From positions 1 to 54,055 of the forward strand of contig SHAO01000002.1 in assembly GCA_004213215.1 (NCBI GenBank): a DNA stretch of 54,055 nucleotides, given 5' to 3'. Under the pieces are notes generated by a model. That model did not search any database and had not been told where the DNA came from. It worked only from the letters and a program-made list of their open reading frames with translations. Positions 16,433 to 25,077 of the stretch are shown piece after piece. The position numbers were made by a program, and so were the translations under genes. Position 1 is the stretch's first letter. Each line of letters opens with the position of its first letter. The stretch comes from Candidatus Pelagibacterales bacterium. GTDB taxonomy: Bacteria; Pseudomonadota; Alphaproteobacteria; Pelagibacterales; Pelagibacteraceae.

Positions 16433-17322
16433 TGGATTGGGATAAACTCAAAATATTTCATGCCGTAGCCGAGGCTGGAAATTTTACAAAAGCTACCTAC
16501 ACATTAAATTTAAGTCAGTCAGCAATCAGTAGACAAATACAATCATTAGAACAAGAATTGAAAACCCAATTATTTGAAAGACACGCTAGGGGTTTATCTT
16601 TAACAGAAAATGGAGAGTATCTTTTTAAAACAGCTCATGAAGTTATATCTAAACTTAAAGATGTAGAATCAACTTTGATGGATAAAAAAGATAAACCTAG
16701 TGGGAAATTAACAGTTACTACAGTTGTTAGTTTTGGTACCACTTGGTTAACACCAAGGATTCAGGAGTTTATGAAACTTAATCCTGAAATTGAAATTGAG
16801 TTAATTTTTGATGACAAAGAGCTTGATCTTAGTACTCGCCAAGCTGATATTGGTATATGGATGAGACGTCCTAAACAATTAAATCATATACAAAAAAAAC
16901 TAATTGATATTCATTATCATATTTATGGCTCTGCAAAATATTTAGAAAAATATGGACATCCGAAAAATTTATCAGATTTAAATAAACATAAGTTTATTTC
17001 GTATGGTAGAGGTGCCCCCTCTCCAGTTTTTAATCCTGACTGGGCTTTAAAAGTAGGCAATAAAGACGATAAAAAAAGAAAACCAATAATGAAAGTAAAC
17101 AGTGTTTATGGTCTTTTACTTGCAGTTCAAAGTGGGGTAGGTTTAGCAGCTCTTCCTGATTATATAACTATGTCAGTACCAAATATTATAAGAGTTTTAC
17201 CTAAAGTTGAGGGACCCAAAACAGAAGCTCACTTTGTTTATCCGCAATCACTTAAGAATGTTGCGAGGGTAATTGCTTTTAGAAATTTTTTGTATAGCAA
17301 AATAAGTAAGTGGGAGTTCTAA
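16432..17322 (+). CDS. LysR-family transcriptional regulator
   Basis: 296 residues. N-terminal winged helix-turn-helix (KIFHAVAEAGNFTKAT, LSQSAISRQIQSLE) followed by a periplasmic-binding-like effector domain of the GcvA/CysB type (ADIGIWMRRP, LAVQSGVGLAALPDY). TAATG overlap with the AcuI-like gene implies co-translation, unusual for LysR regulators, which more often are divergent from targets. It may autoregulate the pair; the effector is unknown. Confidence 0.92.
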   Translation: MDWDKLKIFHAVAEAGNFTKATYTLNLSQSAISRQIQSLEQELKTQLFERHARGLSLTENGEYLFKTAHEVISKLKDVESTLMDKKDKPSGKLTVTTVVSFGTTWLTPRIQEFMKLNPEIEIELIFDDKELDLSTRQADIGIWMRRPKQLNHIQKKLIDIHYHIYGSAKYLEKYGHPKNLSDLNKHKFISYGRGAPSPVFNPDWALKVGNKDDKKRKPIMKVNSVYGLLLAVQSGVGLAALPDYITMSVPNIIRVLPKVEGPKTEAHFVYPQSLKNVARVIAFRNFLYSKISKWEF

Positions 17323-17325
17323 ATT

Positions 17326-17643
17326 TTACTTATAAGTTTCAGTTTTAATTTTCAAGCGTGCACCTTCTTCTATAGATAAGGTTTTTTGATTTAAAACGCC
17401 CTCAATGTTTGCTGTTTTTTTTATATTTATTTGATCAGAGCTTACATTTCCTTCGAGCTTACCGCCCAAATAAGCTTTTTTTGACTTAATGTTACCTTTA
17501 ATATTTGATTTTGAGTGAGTTAGTATTTCTCCAGCTGTTATATCTCCATTTATTTTTGCATCTATTATAATTTTATCTTTTTCTACCACTTCACCTTCAA
17601 TGGAAACGTCCGATAAAAGTATTGATGTTTTTTCTTCAGTCAT
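17326..17643 (-). CDS. Bactofilin-family polymer-forming protein
   Basis: 105 residues from the ATG at 17643; the ORF track's longer start adds ten unlikely residues. The core is a short right-handed beta-helix of repeated about 15-residue rungs (VSIEGEVVEKDKIII, INGDITAGEILTH, IKGNIKSKKAYLGG, LEGNVSSDQINI), typical of bactofilins, which polymerise without nucleotides and organise envelope or peptidoglycan enzymes. It is convergent with the LysR gene and its 5' side faces the Fur-box region. Confidence 0.85.
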   Translation of the reverse strand: MTEEKTSILLSDVSIEGEVVEKDKIIIDAKINGDITAGEILTHSKSNIKGNIKSKKAYLGGKLEGNVSSDQINIKKTANIEGVLNQKTLSIEEGARLKIKTETYK

Positions 17644-17721
17644 AATAATTTCTATACAACTAACCATATACATAGAAAACCTTGTCTCCTATACTCTTTT
17701 TAGTTGCATTTAGTGCGACAT

Positions 17722-17765
17722 ATTGATATTGATAATCATTCTCATTGATATTGATAATCATTATC
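17722..17765 (+). promoter_or_regulatory. Two tandem Fur-box-like operators
   Basis: A 22-base unit is repeated directly, 17722-17743 and 17744-17765, with one mismatch. Each contains a 19-base site: GATATTGATAATCATTCTC (17725-17743) and GATATTGATAATCATTATC (17747-17765). The second matches the classical Fur consensus GATAATGATAATCATTATC at 18 of 19 positions, the first at 17 of 19. They sit 45 bases upstream of the ferric-iron binding protein start. Iron-dependent repression of the transporter is the obvious reading. Confidence 0.85.
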
Positions 17766-17810
17766 ATTAAACGTTATGGTTTAATTAATTATTATAAATG
17801 GGAGGAAAAA

Positions 17811-18824
17811 ATGAAAAAGATAATTTTATTTATATCTGTTTTTTTTACTTTAATTAACATTTCTAATGCAAATGAAGTAAATATTTTTAGTGCAAGACAT
17901 TATGATTCAGATGTTCAATTATACAAAAAATTTACAGCAAAAACTGGAATTGTAGTTAATGTTGTATCGGGCAAAGATAAGGCTCTTCAAAAAAGAATAA
18001 TTGAAGAAGGAGAAGACTGTATTGCAGATTTATACATTACAGCAGATGCTGGAAGACTAGGCGCATTTCAAGAAAAAGGAATGTTTCAAAGATCTAAATC
18101 AGCCGCTTTAAAAAAAGCAATACCATCTAATTTTAGATCAAATTATTGGTATGGAATCGCAAAGAGAGCACGTGTAATTTATTATAATCCAACACGCACA
18201 AATCCCCCAGGTGATTTAAGTTATGAAGACTTAGCTGATCCTAAATATAAGGGAAAAGTTGTAATTAGAAAATCTAACAATGTTTATAATCAGTCTCTCG
18301 TTGCTTCTTTAATTGCCAATAATGGTAAAAAGAAAACTGCAGAGTGGGCAAAAGGTCTAGTAAATAACATGGCAAGAACACCCAAAGGTAATGATAGAGC
18401 ACAAATTCTAGCTGTTGCCGCTGGAGAAGCTGATTATGCTGTTGCAAATACATATTACATAGCATTGATGTTGTCTGGTAAAAAAGGACCTGAGCAACAA
18501 GCTGCAGCTAAAAAGATAAAACCTTTTTTTCCAAATCAAGATGGAAGAGGAACTCATATGAATATTAGTGGAGGAGGAGTATTAAAACATTCTCCTAACA
18601 AAGCTAACGCAATAAAGCTTTTGGAGTTCTTACTAACCAAAGACGCTCAAGAACATATTGTTAATAATACATTCGAATACCCAATGATTGAGGGTGTCGA
18701 ACCAAATGAATTGATAGCTCAGTTTGGTCTTGGATTTAAACAAGATTTAAAAACTAAGGTATCAAAATACGGAAAAAATCAAGCTGCTGCCTTAAAGATA
18801 ATGACAGAAGCAGGTTGGGAATAA
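17811..18824 (+). CDS. Ferric iron ABC transporter, periplasmic binding protein (FbpA/FutA type)
   Basis: 337 residues starting at ATG 17811, directly after GGAGGAAAAA; the track's start at 17745 lies inside the Fur boxes. A signal peptide is visible (KKIILFISVFFTLI ... SNA). The mature protein begins NEVNIFSARHYDSD as in Fe(III)-binding proteins, and tyrosines that chelate iron are expected in AVANTYYIALM. It delivers Fe(III) in the periplasm to the permease and ATPase encoded downstream. Control by the tandem Fur boxes is strongly suggested. Confidence 0.94.
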   Translation: MKKIILFISVFFTLINISNANEVNIFSARHYDSDVQLYKKFTAKTGIVVNVVSGKDKALQKRIIEEGEDCIADLYITADAGRLGAFQEKGMFQRSKSAALKKAIPSNFRSNYWYGIAKRARVIYYNPTRTNPPGDLSYEDLADPKYKGKVVIRKSNNVYNQSLVASLIANNGKKKTAEWAKGLVNNMARTPKGNDRAQILAVAAGEADYAVANTYYIALMLSGKKGPEQQAAAKKIKPFFPNQDGRGTHMNISGGGVLKHSPNKANAIKLLEFLLTKDAQEHIVNNTFEYPMIEGVEPNELIAQFGLGFKQDLKTKVSKYGKNQAAALKIMTEAGWE

Positions 18825-18839
18825 AAGTTACCCTTAAAC

Positions 18840-19028
18840 ATGAAGCGCACATACAAAAGAAAATTTTATTTAAGCAAGCCCTTACTTGATTTAAATACAT
18901 CTTCTTCAGGATGTGCGCCGTGTTTAAAAGAGGCTTCAAAAATTAATAGCCAAGTTAATAGAAGACCATTAAATGAGATAAAGATAGAAGAAATAAAAAA
19001 AATTGTAAGATCAATTTTTAAAAAATAA
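18840..19028 (+). CDS. Small basic CxxC protein inside the iron operon (62 aa)
   Basis: 62 residues, pI high, with one CxxC motif (SSGCAPCLKEA) near residue 25 and a lysine/isoleucine-rich helical tail. It lies between the binding protein and the permease, 15 bases after one and 4 before the other, so it is on the Fur-controlled transcript. No signal peptide is evident, so it would be cytoplasmic. I do not recognise the family. A metal-binding or redox accessory role in iron uptake is a guess from position and the cysteine pair. Confidence 0.55.
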   Translation: MKRTYKRKFYLSKPLLDLNTSSSGCAPCLKEASKINSQVNRRPLNEIKIEEIKKIVRSIFKK

Positions 19029-19032
19029 AAAA

Positions 19033-20640
19033 ATGATATTAAAAAAAATTAATTTTTGGTATATAAATTCTTTTCTAATTTCAGTATTAGTTGCATTACC
19101 AATAATAACTGTTTTTTTAGGTTTTTTTGAAACTACTTCAGATTATTTTTCGCTTTTAAGAGATACATTTTTATTAAAATATATTTCTAATTCTATTTTT
19201 CTTTTATTTGGAGTTTTATTTTTAACCTTTATTTTTGGAGTTGGGTCAGCTTATTTTGTTTCATTTTACGATTTTCCTGGAGCTAATTTTTTCAAATGGG
19301 CTTTAATATTATCATTTGCTGTTCCTGCTTATATTTATGCTTACTCGCTTACAGCTTTTTTTGAAAATTATGGTACAGCATTTTCAATTCTTACTTATTT
19401 TTTTGGTTCATATGAGTACAATCCATTTATTCCAAAAGTAGATGGTTTATTTGGATCTATATTATCTATTTCTTTTTCTTTATTTGGTTACGTATATGTT
19501 TTAACAAGAGCATCGTTTTATTATCAATCACAAAATCTAATAGATGTTGGAAAAAATCTTGGATTATCTTCAAAAAAAACATTTTTAAAAATTATTTTAC
19601 CATCTGCGAGACCAGCCATAGTAGTGGGCCTATCTTTGGTTGCTATGGAAACGTTATCAGATTTTGGGACTGTTTCTTTTTTTAGCATATCAACACTTAC
19701 TACTGCCATCTATAATGCTTGGATCGCCTTTGATGATTTAGCTTCAGCAAATCAACTTTCATTTATACTTTTATTATTTATTTTATTTTTATTTTTTGTT
19801 GAAAACTTTTCAAGAAAGAGAGCCAAATATCATTCTCCATTGAGAGGTGGATTTCTTAGCAGACCTAAAATTAAACTTAAGGGACTAAAGTCTTTTTATG
19901 CTATATTTTTTTGTAGTTTGTTATTTTTTTGCAGTTTCCTTTTTCCTGTTTTACAAATGATATATTGGACTTTAAAGTTTCCTAAATATTTGCAGGATCT
20001 AAATTTTTGGAACATTGGATTTAATACTCTTTTATTAGTTTTTCTATCATGTGTTTTAATGATTGTTTTTTCTTTTATCGCAAATTATGGAAATAGAGTT
20101 ACTAAAAGTAAATTTCTTGAAGTTCTAACAACTTTTTCTATATCTGGGTATGCTATTCCAGGGGTTATACTTGCAGTAGCTTTTATAACTTTAGTTTCTT
20201 ATTTGGATAACTTTGTATTTATTAATTTTAAGACAATGTTTATAGGATCAATTTTTGGTTTAGTTATAGTTTACTTTGTTAGATTTTTTGCTTTATCTTC
20301 AAATGGTATTAAATCTGGGTATTTAAAGATTAATAAGTCAATGGACGAAAGTGCTTATCTTTTAGGATACTCCAAATTTAAAACCTTTACTAAGGTTCAT
20401 ATTCCATATCTAAAAAATAGTGTTTTATTAGTTAGCATACTGATTGGAATTGAAATAGTAAAAGAATTACCGATAACTCTGATACTTAGACCATTTAATT
20501 TTGAAACATTTGCTACAACTGCATATATTTATGCTTCACAGGACCTTCTCGAAGCTGCTGCAGCACCATCTTTATTTCTTATTTTAATATCGAGTGTGTT
20601 TATTTTATTAGTTTCGAAATATATATTATCTGATAAATAA
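19033..20640 (+). CDS. Ferric iron ABC transporter permease (FbpB type, fused halves)
   Basis: 535 residues with about 12 membrane helices in two homologous halves, as in FbpB/AfuB permeases. EAA-loop-like motifs can be seen in each half: IDVGKNLGLSSKKTFLKIILPSARPA and MDESAYLLGYSKFKTFTKVHIP. It forms the inner-membrane channel for iron received from the binding protein. Very high Phe/Ile/Leu content is normal for such an AT-rich genome. Confidence 0.94.
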   Translation: MILKKINFWYINSFLISVLVALPIITVFLGFFETTSDYFSLLRDTFLLKYISNSIFLLFGVLFLTFIFGVGSAYFVSFYDFPGANFFKWALILSFAVPAYIYAYSLTAFFENYGTAFSILTYFFGSYEYNPFIPKVDGLFGSILSISFSLFGYVYVLTRASFYYQSQNLIDVGKNLGLSSKKTFLKIILPSARPAIVVGLSLVAMETLSDFGTVSFFSISTLTTAIYNAWIAFDDLASANQLSFILLLFILFLFFVENFSRKRAKYHSPLRGGFLSRPKIKLKGLKSFYAIFFCSLLFFCSFLFPVLQMIYWTLKFPKYLQDLNFWNIGFNTLLLVFLSCVLMIVFSFIANYGNRVTKSKFLEVLTTFSISGYAIPGVILAVAFITLVSYLDNFVFINFKTMFIGSIFGLVIVYFVRFFALSSNGIKSGYLKINKSMDESAYLLGYSKFKTFTKVHIPYLKNSVLLVSILIGIEIVKELPITLILRPFNFETFATTAYIYASQDLLEAAAAPSLFLILISSVFILLVSKYILSDK

Positions 20641-20648
20641 TAAATTGT

Positions 20649-21707
20649 ATGAACAAGAGTTTTTTAGAAATTTTAGATGTAACTTTTGCTGCAAGTAACA
20701 CAAATAAAGTTAAAAATGTTACGTTTGATATAGAGCAAGAGGGTGAAATTATTTGTTTATTAGGTCCATCAGGAATAGGGAAAACAACAATACTCAGAAC
20801 TATTGCTGGATTAGAAAAAATTGAAACTGGAAAAATTATTCTAAAAGGAAAAACTATTTCATCCCCTGATTTTCATATGGAACCAGAAAAAAGAAATATT
20901 GCTCTTTCTTTTCAAGAAAACTGTTTGTTTCCCCATTATAATGTTATTGATAATATTAAATTTGGCGCAGATCGAAATAAGGATAAAAAATTTAATTTTT
21001 CAGTATATGATATAATTAATTTACTACATCTAGAAGAAATTCAGCAAAAGTATCCACACGAAATTAGCGCAGGAGAAGCCCAGAGAGTTTCTTTGGCGCG
21101 TTCTTTAATGTCTAAACCAGATTTACTTCTTTTAGATGAGCCATTTTCAAATATTGATCAAAGCTTAAAGGAAGAGTTACAGCTAAAAATAAAAAAAATT
21201 CTAAATGAAATTAATATTTCAACAATAATAGTAACTCACGATTCTTACGAAGCTTTTTATATGAGCAATAAATGTGGAATTATTCTTAATCAGTCTTTGA
21301 AACAGTTTGATATACCTTATAATATTTATCATTACCCTAATTCAGTAGAAGTAGTTAATTTTTTAAATAGAGGAATATTAATAGAAGCCAAGGTTACAGG
21401 AGAAGATAGTCTTGAAAATACAGAGTTAGGGACAATTAAAGGTAATTTTATTAAAAAACAAAATCTTGGTTCATTAGTTAAACTGTTAATTCAACCAGAA
21501 GATTTGGAACATGATGATCAAAGTAATTTAAAATTAGAAGTGGTGGACAGAAAATTTAGAGGTACTAATTTTATATATACACTTAAAACAATGAATAATC
21601 AGCTTATTCCAGTATTTGTTCATTCGCATCATGAACATCAACATAAAATTAAAGATAGATTTGGAATTAAAAGACCTATTTATATTGATCATTTAGTTTG
21701 CTTTTAA
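20649..21707 (+). CDS. Ferric iron ABC transporter ATPase (FbpC type)
   Basis: 352 residues. Walker A GPSGIGKTT, signature ISAGEAQRVSLARSL (a variant of LSGGQ), Walker B LLLLDEPFSNID and switch histidine in VTHDSYEA. A TOBE-like C-terminal domain follows (LLIQPEDLE), as in the CysA/FbpC branch. It ends with a histidine-rich stretch (HSHHEHQHKIKDRFG), which might bind metal and is unusual. It completes the iron uptake operon. Confidence 0.94.
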   Translation: MNKSFLEILDVTFAASNTNKVKNVTFDIEQEGEIICLLGPSGIGKTTILRTIAGLEKIETGKIILKGKTISSPDFHMEPEKRNIALSFQENCLFPHYNVIDNIKFGADRNKDKKFNFSVYDIINLLHLEEIQQKYPHEISAGEAQRVSLARSLMSKPDLLLLDEPFSNIDQSLKEELQLKIKKILNEINISTIIVTHDSYEAFYMSNKCGIILNQSLKQFDIPYNIYHYPNSVEVVNFLNRGILIEAKVTGEDSLENTELGTIKGNFIKKQNLGSLVKLLIQPEDLEHDDQSNLKLEVVDRKFRGTNFIYTLKTMNNQLIPVFVHSHHEHQHKIKDRFGIKRPIYIDHLVCF

Positions 21708-21736
21708 AACTACACCAATATAAAACTTATTTGATT

Positions 21737-21797
21737 GGGGTGTCTTTACAGACTGAGATTATACTCTACGAACCTGGCCGGTAATTCAGTTAGGGAA
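21737..21797 (+). promoter_or_regulatory. TPP riboswitch (THI element)
   Basis: The conserved order of a thiamin pyrophosphate aptamer is present: GGGGTGTC, ACTGAGA (21752-21758), GAACCTGGCCGGTAAT and TTAGGGAAA. It is a compact version without a P3a extension. The aptamer's closing strand (TAGGGAAAA) is also the ribosome-binding sequence, 5-10 bases before the ATG at 21802, so TPP binding should block translation directly. No separate terminator is visible. Confidence 0.93.
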
Positions 21798-21801
21798 AAT
21801 T

Positions 21802-23256
21802 ATGCACAATCAAATATATTTTTTAAATCAGAATCTCACACTATTATTAATTTTTATAATTAGTTTATTATTTGCATCAATTGGAATTTTCTATTCAAGA
21901 AAACACCGAGGTTTGAAGAATTATTTAACTGCTGGTAGAAATGTTGGAACATTATCTTTAACTACTAGTTTAATTGCTTCAGCATTGGGAGCCTGGATAT
22001 TATTTGGTCCCGCTTCTGCTGCAACGTGGGGAGGCATTGGTTCGGTTATTGGCTATTCTCTTGGAACAGCTTTTCCAATGATAGCTCTCATTTTTTTAGG
22101 AGAAAAGATAAGAAAAATTTTTCCAAAGGGCAATACTTTAACAGAATTTATTTATAAAAAATTTGGTAAAAGTCTTTTCAAATTAATTTTAATATTAATT
22201 ATTTTTTATATGTTTATATTTTTATGTGCAGAAGTTACTGCAGTATCAATGTTAGTAAATTATATTTCTGGTACACCATTATGGTTAACTGCAATATTAG
22301 TAATTACTACCACATTGATTTATACTTTGTATGGAGGACTAAGAGCATCTATTTTTACAGATAATATTCAATTTTTCATAATATTAATTTTACTATTTTT
22401 TTCAGCTTATTACTTATTTTTTGTAAACATAAATAATATATCCTTAGAATTAGTCAAAAATAATTCAAGTCATTTATTAAGTGGAAAATATATACCTAAC
22501 TATACTGCTGGATTAACTTTTTTTATTGCAGTAGCAGCCACAAATCTTTTTCATCAAGGAAATTGGCAAAGAGTTTTTGCTGCAAAAAATAACAAAATTT
22601 TGAAAAAAAGTCTTTTGCTTTCATTTTTTATAATTATTCCAATTGTTTTTTTTATGGGAACAACTGGACTAATGGCAATATCGATTGATGGAAAAATAAA
22701 CCCAGATTTAGCTTTTTTTTCCATTTTCTTAAAAAAAAACGCAAAGTTTTTATCCATAATTATTATTATTATGGCGGTATCATTAACTATTAGCACCATC
22801 GATACTTTAGTAAATGCAATCTCAAGTATAACTATAGTAGATGGAAAAAGAGTTTATAAAACAAAAAGAAAAAGTAATTTTTTATTATTTTCTAAAGTTT
22901 TTATAATTACTTTATCTATTATTTCACTGATAATTGCTTCAAAAGGCTATAGCATTTTATACCTTTTTCTATTAGCAGACCTTTTATGTTGCTCTGCTGT
23001 CTTTACAGTTTTTTATGGTTTTTACCAAAAAAGATTTAATGAAAAAAATTCAATGATTTCAATAGTAATAGGTTTATTTCTTGGTTTGCTTCTATTTCCT
23101 AGTGTAGATTTTTCAAGAAGTATATTGGTAGGGACAATGTTGCCATTTGATTTATTTCCTCAAATTGTATCTAGTTCTTTGTTATTCTGGTCTTTTTTAC
23201 TAGCAACAATTGTGCCAGCCATTACTATAATAAGTTATGATTCCTTTAAAAGATGA
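21802..23256 (+). CDS. thiV: Sodium:solute symporter, thiamin-precursor transporter (ThiV type)
   Basis: 484 residues, about 13 membrane helices, SSS family (LTAGRNVGTLSLTTSLIASALGAW near residue 45; GGLRASIFTDNIQF; VSLTISTIDTLVNAISSI). In SAR11 an SSS protein behind a TPP riboswitch, ThiV, is the proposed importer of the pyrimidine precursor HMP, which these auxotrophs need for growth. The riboswitch immediately upstream supports the same assignment here. Substrate is inferred from regulation, not from residues. Confidence 0.85.
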   Translation: MHNQIYFLNQNLTLLLIFIISLLFASIGIFYSRKHRGLKNYLTAGRNVGTLSLTTSLIASALGAWILFGPASAATWGGIGSVIGYSLGTAFPMIALIFLGEKIRKIFPKGNTLTEFIYKKFGKSLFKLILILIIFYMFIFLCAEVTAVSMLVNYISGTPLWLTAILVITTTLIYTLYGGLRASIFTDNIQFFIILILLFFSAYYLFFVNINNISLELVKNNSSHLLSGKYIPNYTAGLTFFIAVAATNLFHQGNWQRVFAAKNNKILKKSLLLSFFIIIPIVFFMGTTGLMAISIDGKINPDLAFFSIFLKKNAKFLSIIIIIMAVSLTISTIDTLVNAISSITIVDGKRVYKTKRKSNFLLFSKVFIITLSIISLIIASKGYSILYLFLLADLLCCSAVFTVFYGFYQKRFNEKNSMISIVIGLFLGLLLFPSVDFSRSILVGTMLPFDLFPQIVSSSLLFWSFLLATIVPAITIISYDSFKR

Positions 23257-23917
23257 TAACCCAACAAGAAATCGACCTATAGTAACTTATTTTTTAATTG
23301 GTTTGTGTGTTGTTGTATTTTTAATTCAACTTGGATCGCAGTCTTATAAAACTGGACAGCTTTTTTATTCATATGGTTTAATCCCTTCAGTTTTAATGGG
23401 ACACGATACATTGCCAATTAGTCTTTATGCCGTCCCTGCATATATGACAATTTTTTCTTCTATGTTTATGCACGGCGGATGGATCCACTTAATTGGAAAT
23501 ATGTGGTATATGAAGATTTTTGCTGACAATATAGAAGATAATCTTGGAACGTTAAATTTTATCATTTTTTATATTTTATGTGGAATTGGTGCAGCAATGG
23601 CGCAGGTGTTAATTGATACACACTCTCAAGTGCCTATGGTTGGAGCTAGCGGGGCTATTGGTGGCGTATTAGGAGCTTATTTGATTAATCATCCAAATGC
23701 CAGAGTGCTTGTTTTAATCCCTTATTTTATTCTTACTATTATAAAAATTAGAGCTTTTTATGTTCTTGGTTTTTGGTTTATTATTCAATTTATTTCAAGC
23801 GATGGAGGAGTTGCTTATGCTGCTCATATTGGTGGTTTTATTTCTGGAATGATTTTGATACTCTTCTTTAACAAAAAAATAAAAAGCAAGGTTGTAAAAG
23901 GACCTTGGAGTAAATGA
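23237..23917 (+). CDS. Rhomboid-family intramembrane serine protease
   Basis: 226 residues, six membrane helices. Catalytic serine in GASGAIGGVLGAY and histidine in AHIGGFISGM; the HGGWIHLIGNMWYM loop contains the conserved His/Asn of the oxyanion region. The N-terminus MIPLKDDNPTRN is typical of bacterial rhomboids. It overlaps the end of thiV by 20 bases and the start of the site-2 protease gene by 4, placing two intramembrane proteases side by side. Confidence 0.94.
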   Translation: MIPLKDDNPTRNRPIVTYFLIGLCVVVFLIQLGSQSYKTGQLFYSYGLIPSVLMGHDTLPISLYAVPAYMTIFSSMFMHGGWIHLIGNMWYMKIFADNIEDNLGTLNFIIFYILCGIGAAMAQVLIDTHSQVPMVGASGAIGGVLGAYLINHPNARVLVLIPYFILTIIKIRAFYVLGFWFIIQFISSDGGVAYAAHIGGFISGMILILFFNKKIKSKVVKGPWSK

Positions 23918-25020
23918 ATTATATAATACCATTCCTATTTTTAATTACAATTGTCGTATTTATTCATGAATATGGACATTATTATTTTGCTAAAAAATTT
24001 GGCGTAGGCGTTACAGACTTCTCCATAGGTTTCGGAAGAGAAATTTTTGGATGGAATGATAAATCAGGAACTCGTTGGAAAATTTGCTGGATTCCATTGG
24101 GAGGATATGTAAAATTTTTTGGAGACAGAAATGTTTTTAGCGAAGCAGAACAAAAAAAAATAATTGATAAATATAACGAAGTTGATAGAAAAAAACTATT
24201 CATTCTAAAACCTTTATATCAGCGATCTATTATTGTTGCTGCTGGTCCACTAGCTAATTATATTTTAGCAATTCTAATTTTTGCAATAATTAATATGGTT
24301 TCTGGAAAAGACATGACTCCAGCTGTGATTAATGAAGTTGTAAAAGATAGTCCTGCTTATGTAGCTGGAATGAAAAAAAATGATAAAATTATATATATTG
24401 ATAACAATAAAGTTGAAAGTATTTTACAAGTTTCGACTTTTATAAATACCTCAATGTCAGAAAAAATTAAATTTTTAGTAATTAGAAATGACCAGGAAAT
24501 TTCTTTTTTTGTTAAACCAAATTTAGTTGAAGGGAAAGATTCTTTGGGGAATTCTGTTAAAAAAAGAATGATAGGAATTAAACTTTCTCCATTAAATAAC
24601 GAGTTTCAAAAAAAACCACTTGGACCCAGCAATGCAATATATTATTCTGTTAAAGAAGTTTGGTTTGTCACTACTACTTCATTAAATTATTTAGGAAAAA
24701 TTATTACAGGGTCAGGCGATTCTTCACAGCTCGGGGGGCCAATTAGGATAGCAAAAATTACTGGCCAGGTTGCAGAATATGGTTTTATACCTTTTCTCAG
24801 TATAATGGCTTATATTTCAATAAGCTTAGGTTTAATAAATTTGTTTCCAATTCCAATGTTAGATGGAGGCCATTTAATGTTTTATTTAGTTGAGAAAATT
24901 TTAGGAAAACCTTTGAGTGAAAAAACTCAAGAAGGTTTTTTTCGAATCGGTTTATTTTTACTTTTTTCTTTAATGTTTTTCGTTACTTTTAACGATTTAA
25001 AGGATTTAGGCTTGTTTTAA
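23914..25020 (+). CDS. rseP: RseP-family site-2 metalloprotease
   Basis: 368 residues. Zinc site HEYGH near residue 20 (VVFIHEYGHYYFAKKFG) and the third ligand motif NLFPIPMLDGGH near residue 310; GPLANYILAI between. One PDZ domain is visible (KDSPAYVAGMKKNDKIIYID) where E. coli RseP has two, consistent with its shorter length. It cleaves membrane anchors of regulators. Its usual neighbours in proteobacteria (dxr, bamA) are absent here; instead it follows a rhomboid protease (ATGA overlap). Confidence 0.92.
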   Translation: MNYIIPFLFLITIVVFIHEYGHYYFAKKFGVGVTDFSIGFGREIFGWNDKSGTRWKICWIPLGGYVKFFGDRNVFSEAEQKKIIDKYNEVDRKKLFILKPLYQRSIIVAAGPLANYILAILIFAIINMVSGKDMTPAVINEVVKDSPAYVAGMKKNDKIIYIDNNKVESILQVSTFINTSMSEKIKFLVIRNDQEISFFVKPNLVEGKDSLGNSVKKRMIGIKLSPLNNEFQKKPLGPSNAIYYSVKEVWFVTTTSLNYLGKIITGSGDSSQLGGPIRIAKITGQVAEYGFIPFLSIMAYISISLGLINLFPIPMLDGGHLMFYLVEKILGKPLSEKTQEGFFRIGLFLLFSLMFFVTFNDLKDLGLF

Positions 25021-25077
25021 ACAAGGTTTTTCAATACTTTAAAGCCTAGTAAAAACCTAATAAAATCAAGGCTTTTT
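25011..25077 (+). other. Interleaved inverted repeats between rseP and the HU gene
   Basis: Several complementary segments interlock: CTTGT/ACAAG around the rseP stop, AGGTTTTT (25024-25031) with AAAAACCT (25051-25058), and AAAGCCT (25041-25047) with AGGCTTT (25069-25075) followed by TTAG. The last two cross over, so they are either alternative folds or a pseudoknot. A transcription terminator for rseP is the simplest use; leader control of HU is possible. Confidence 0.45.

Noticed and set aside
17745-17810. N-terminal extension of the iron-binding protein given by the ORF track
   Set aside because: It translates the Fur-box repeats; the ATG after GGAGGAAAAA starts a proper signal peptide.
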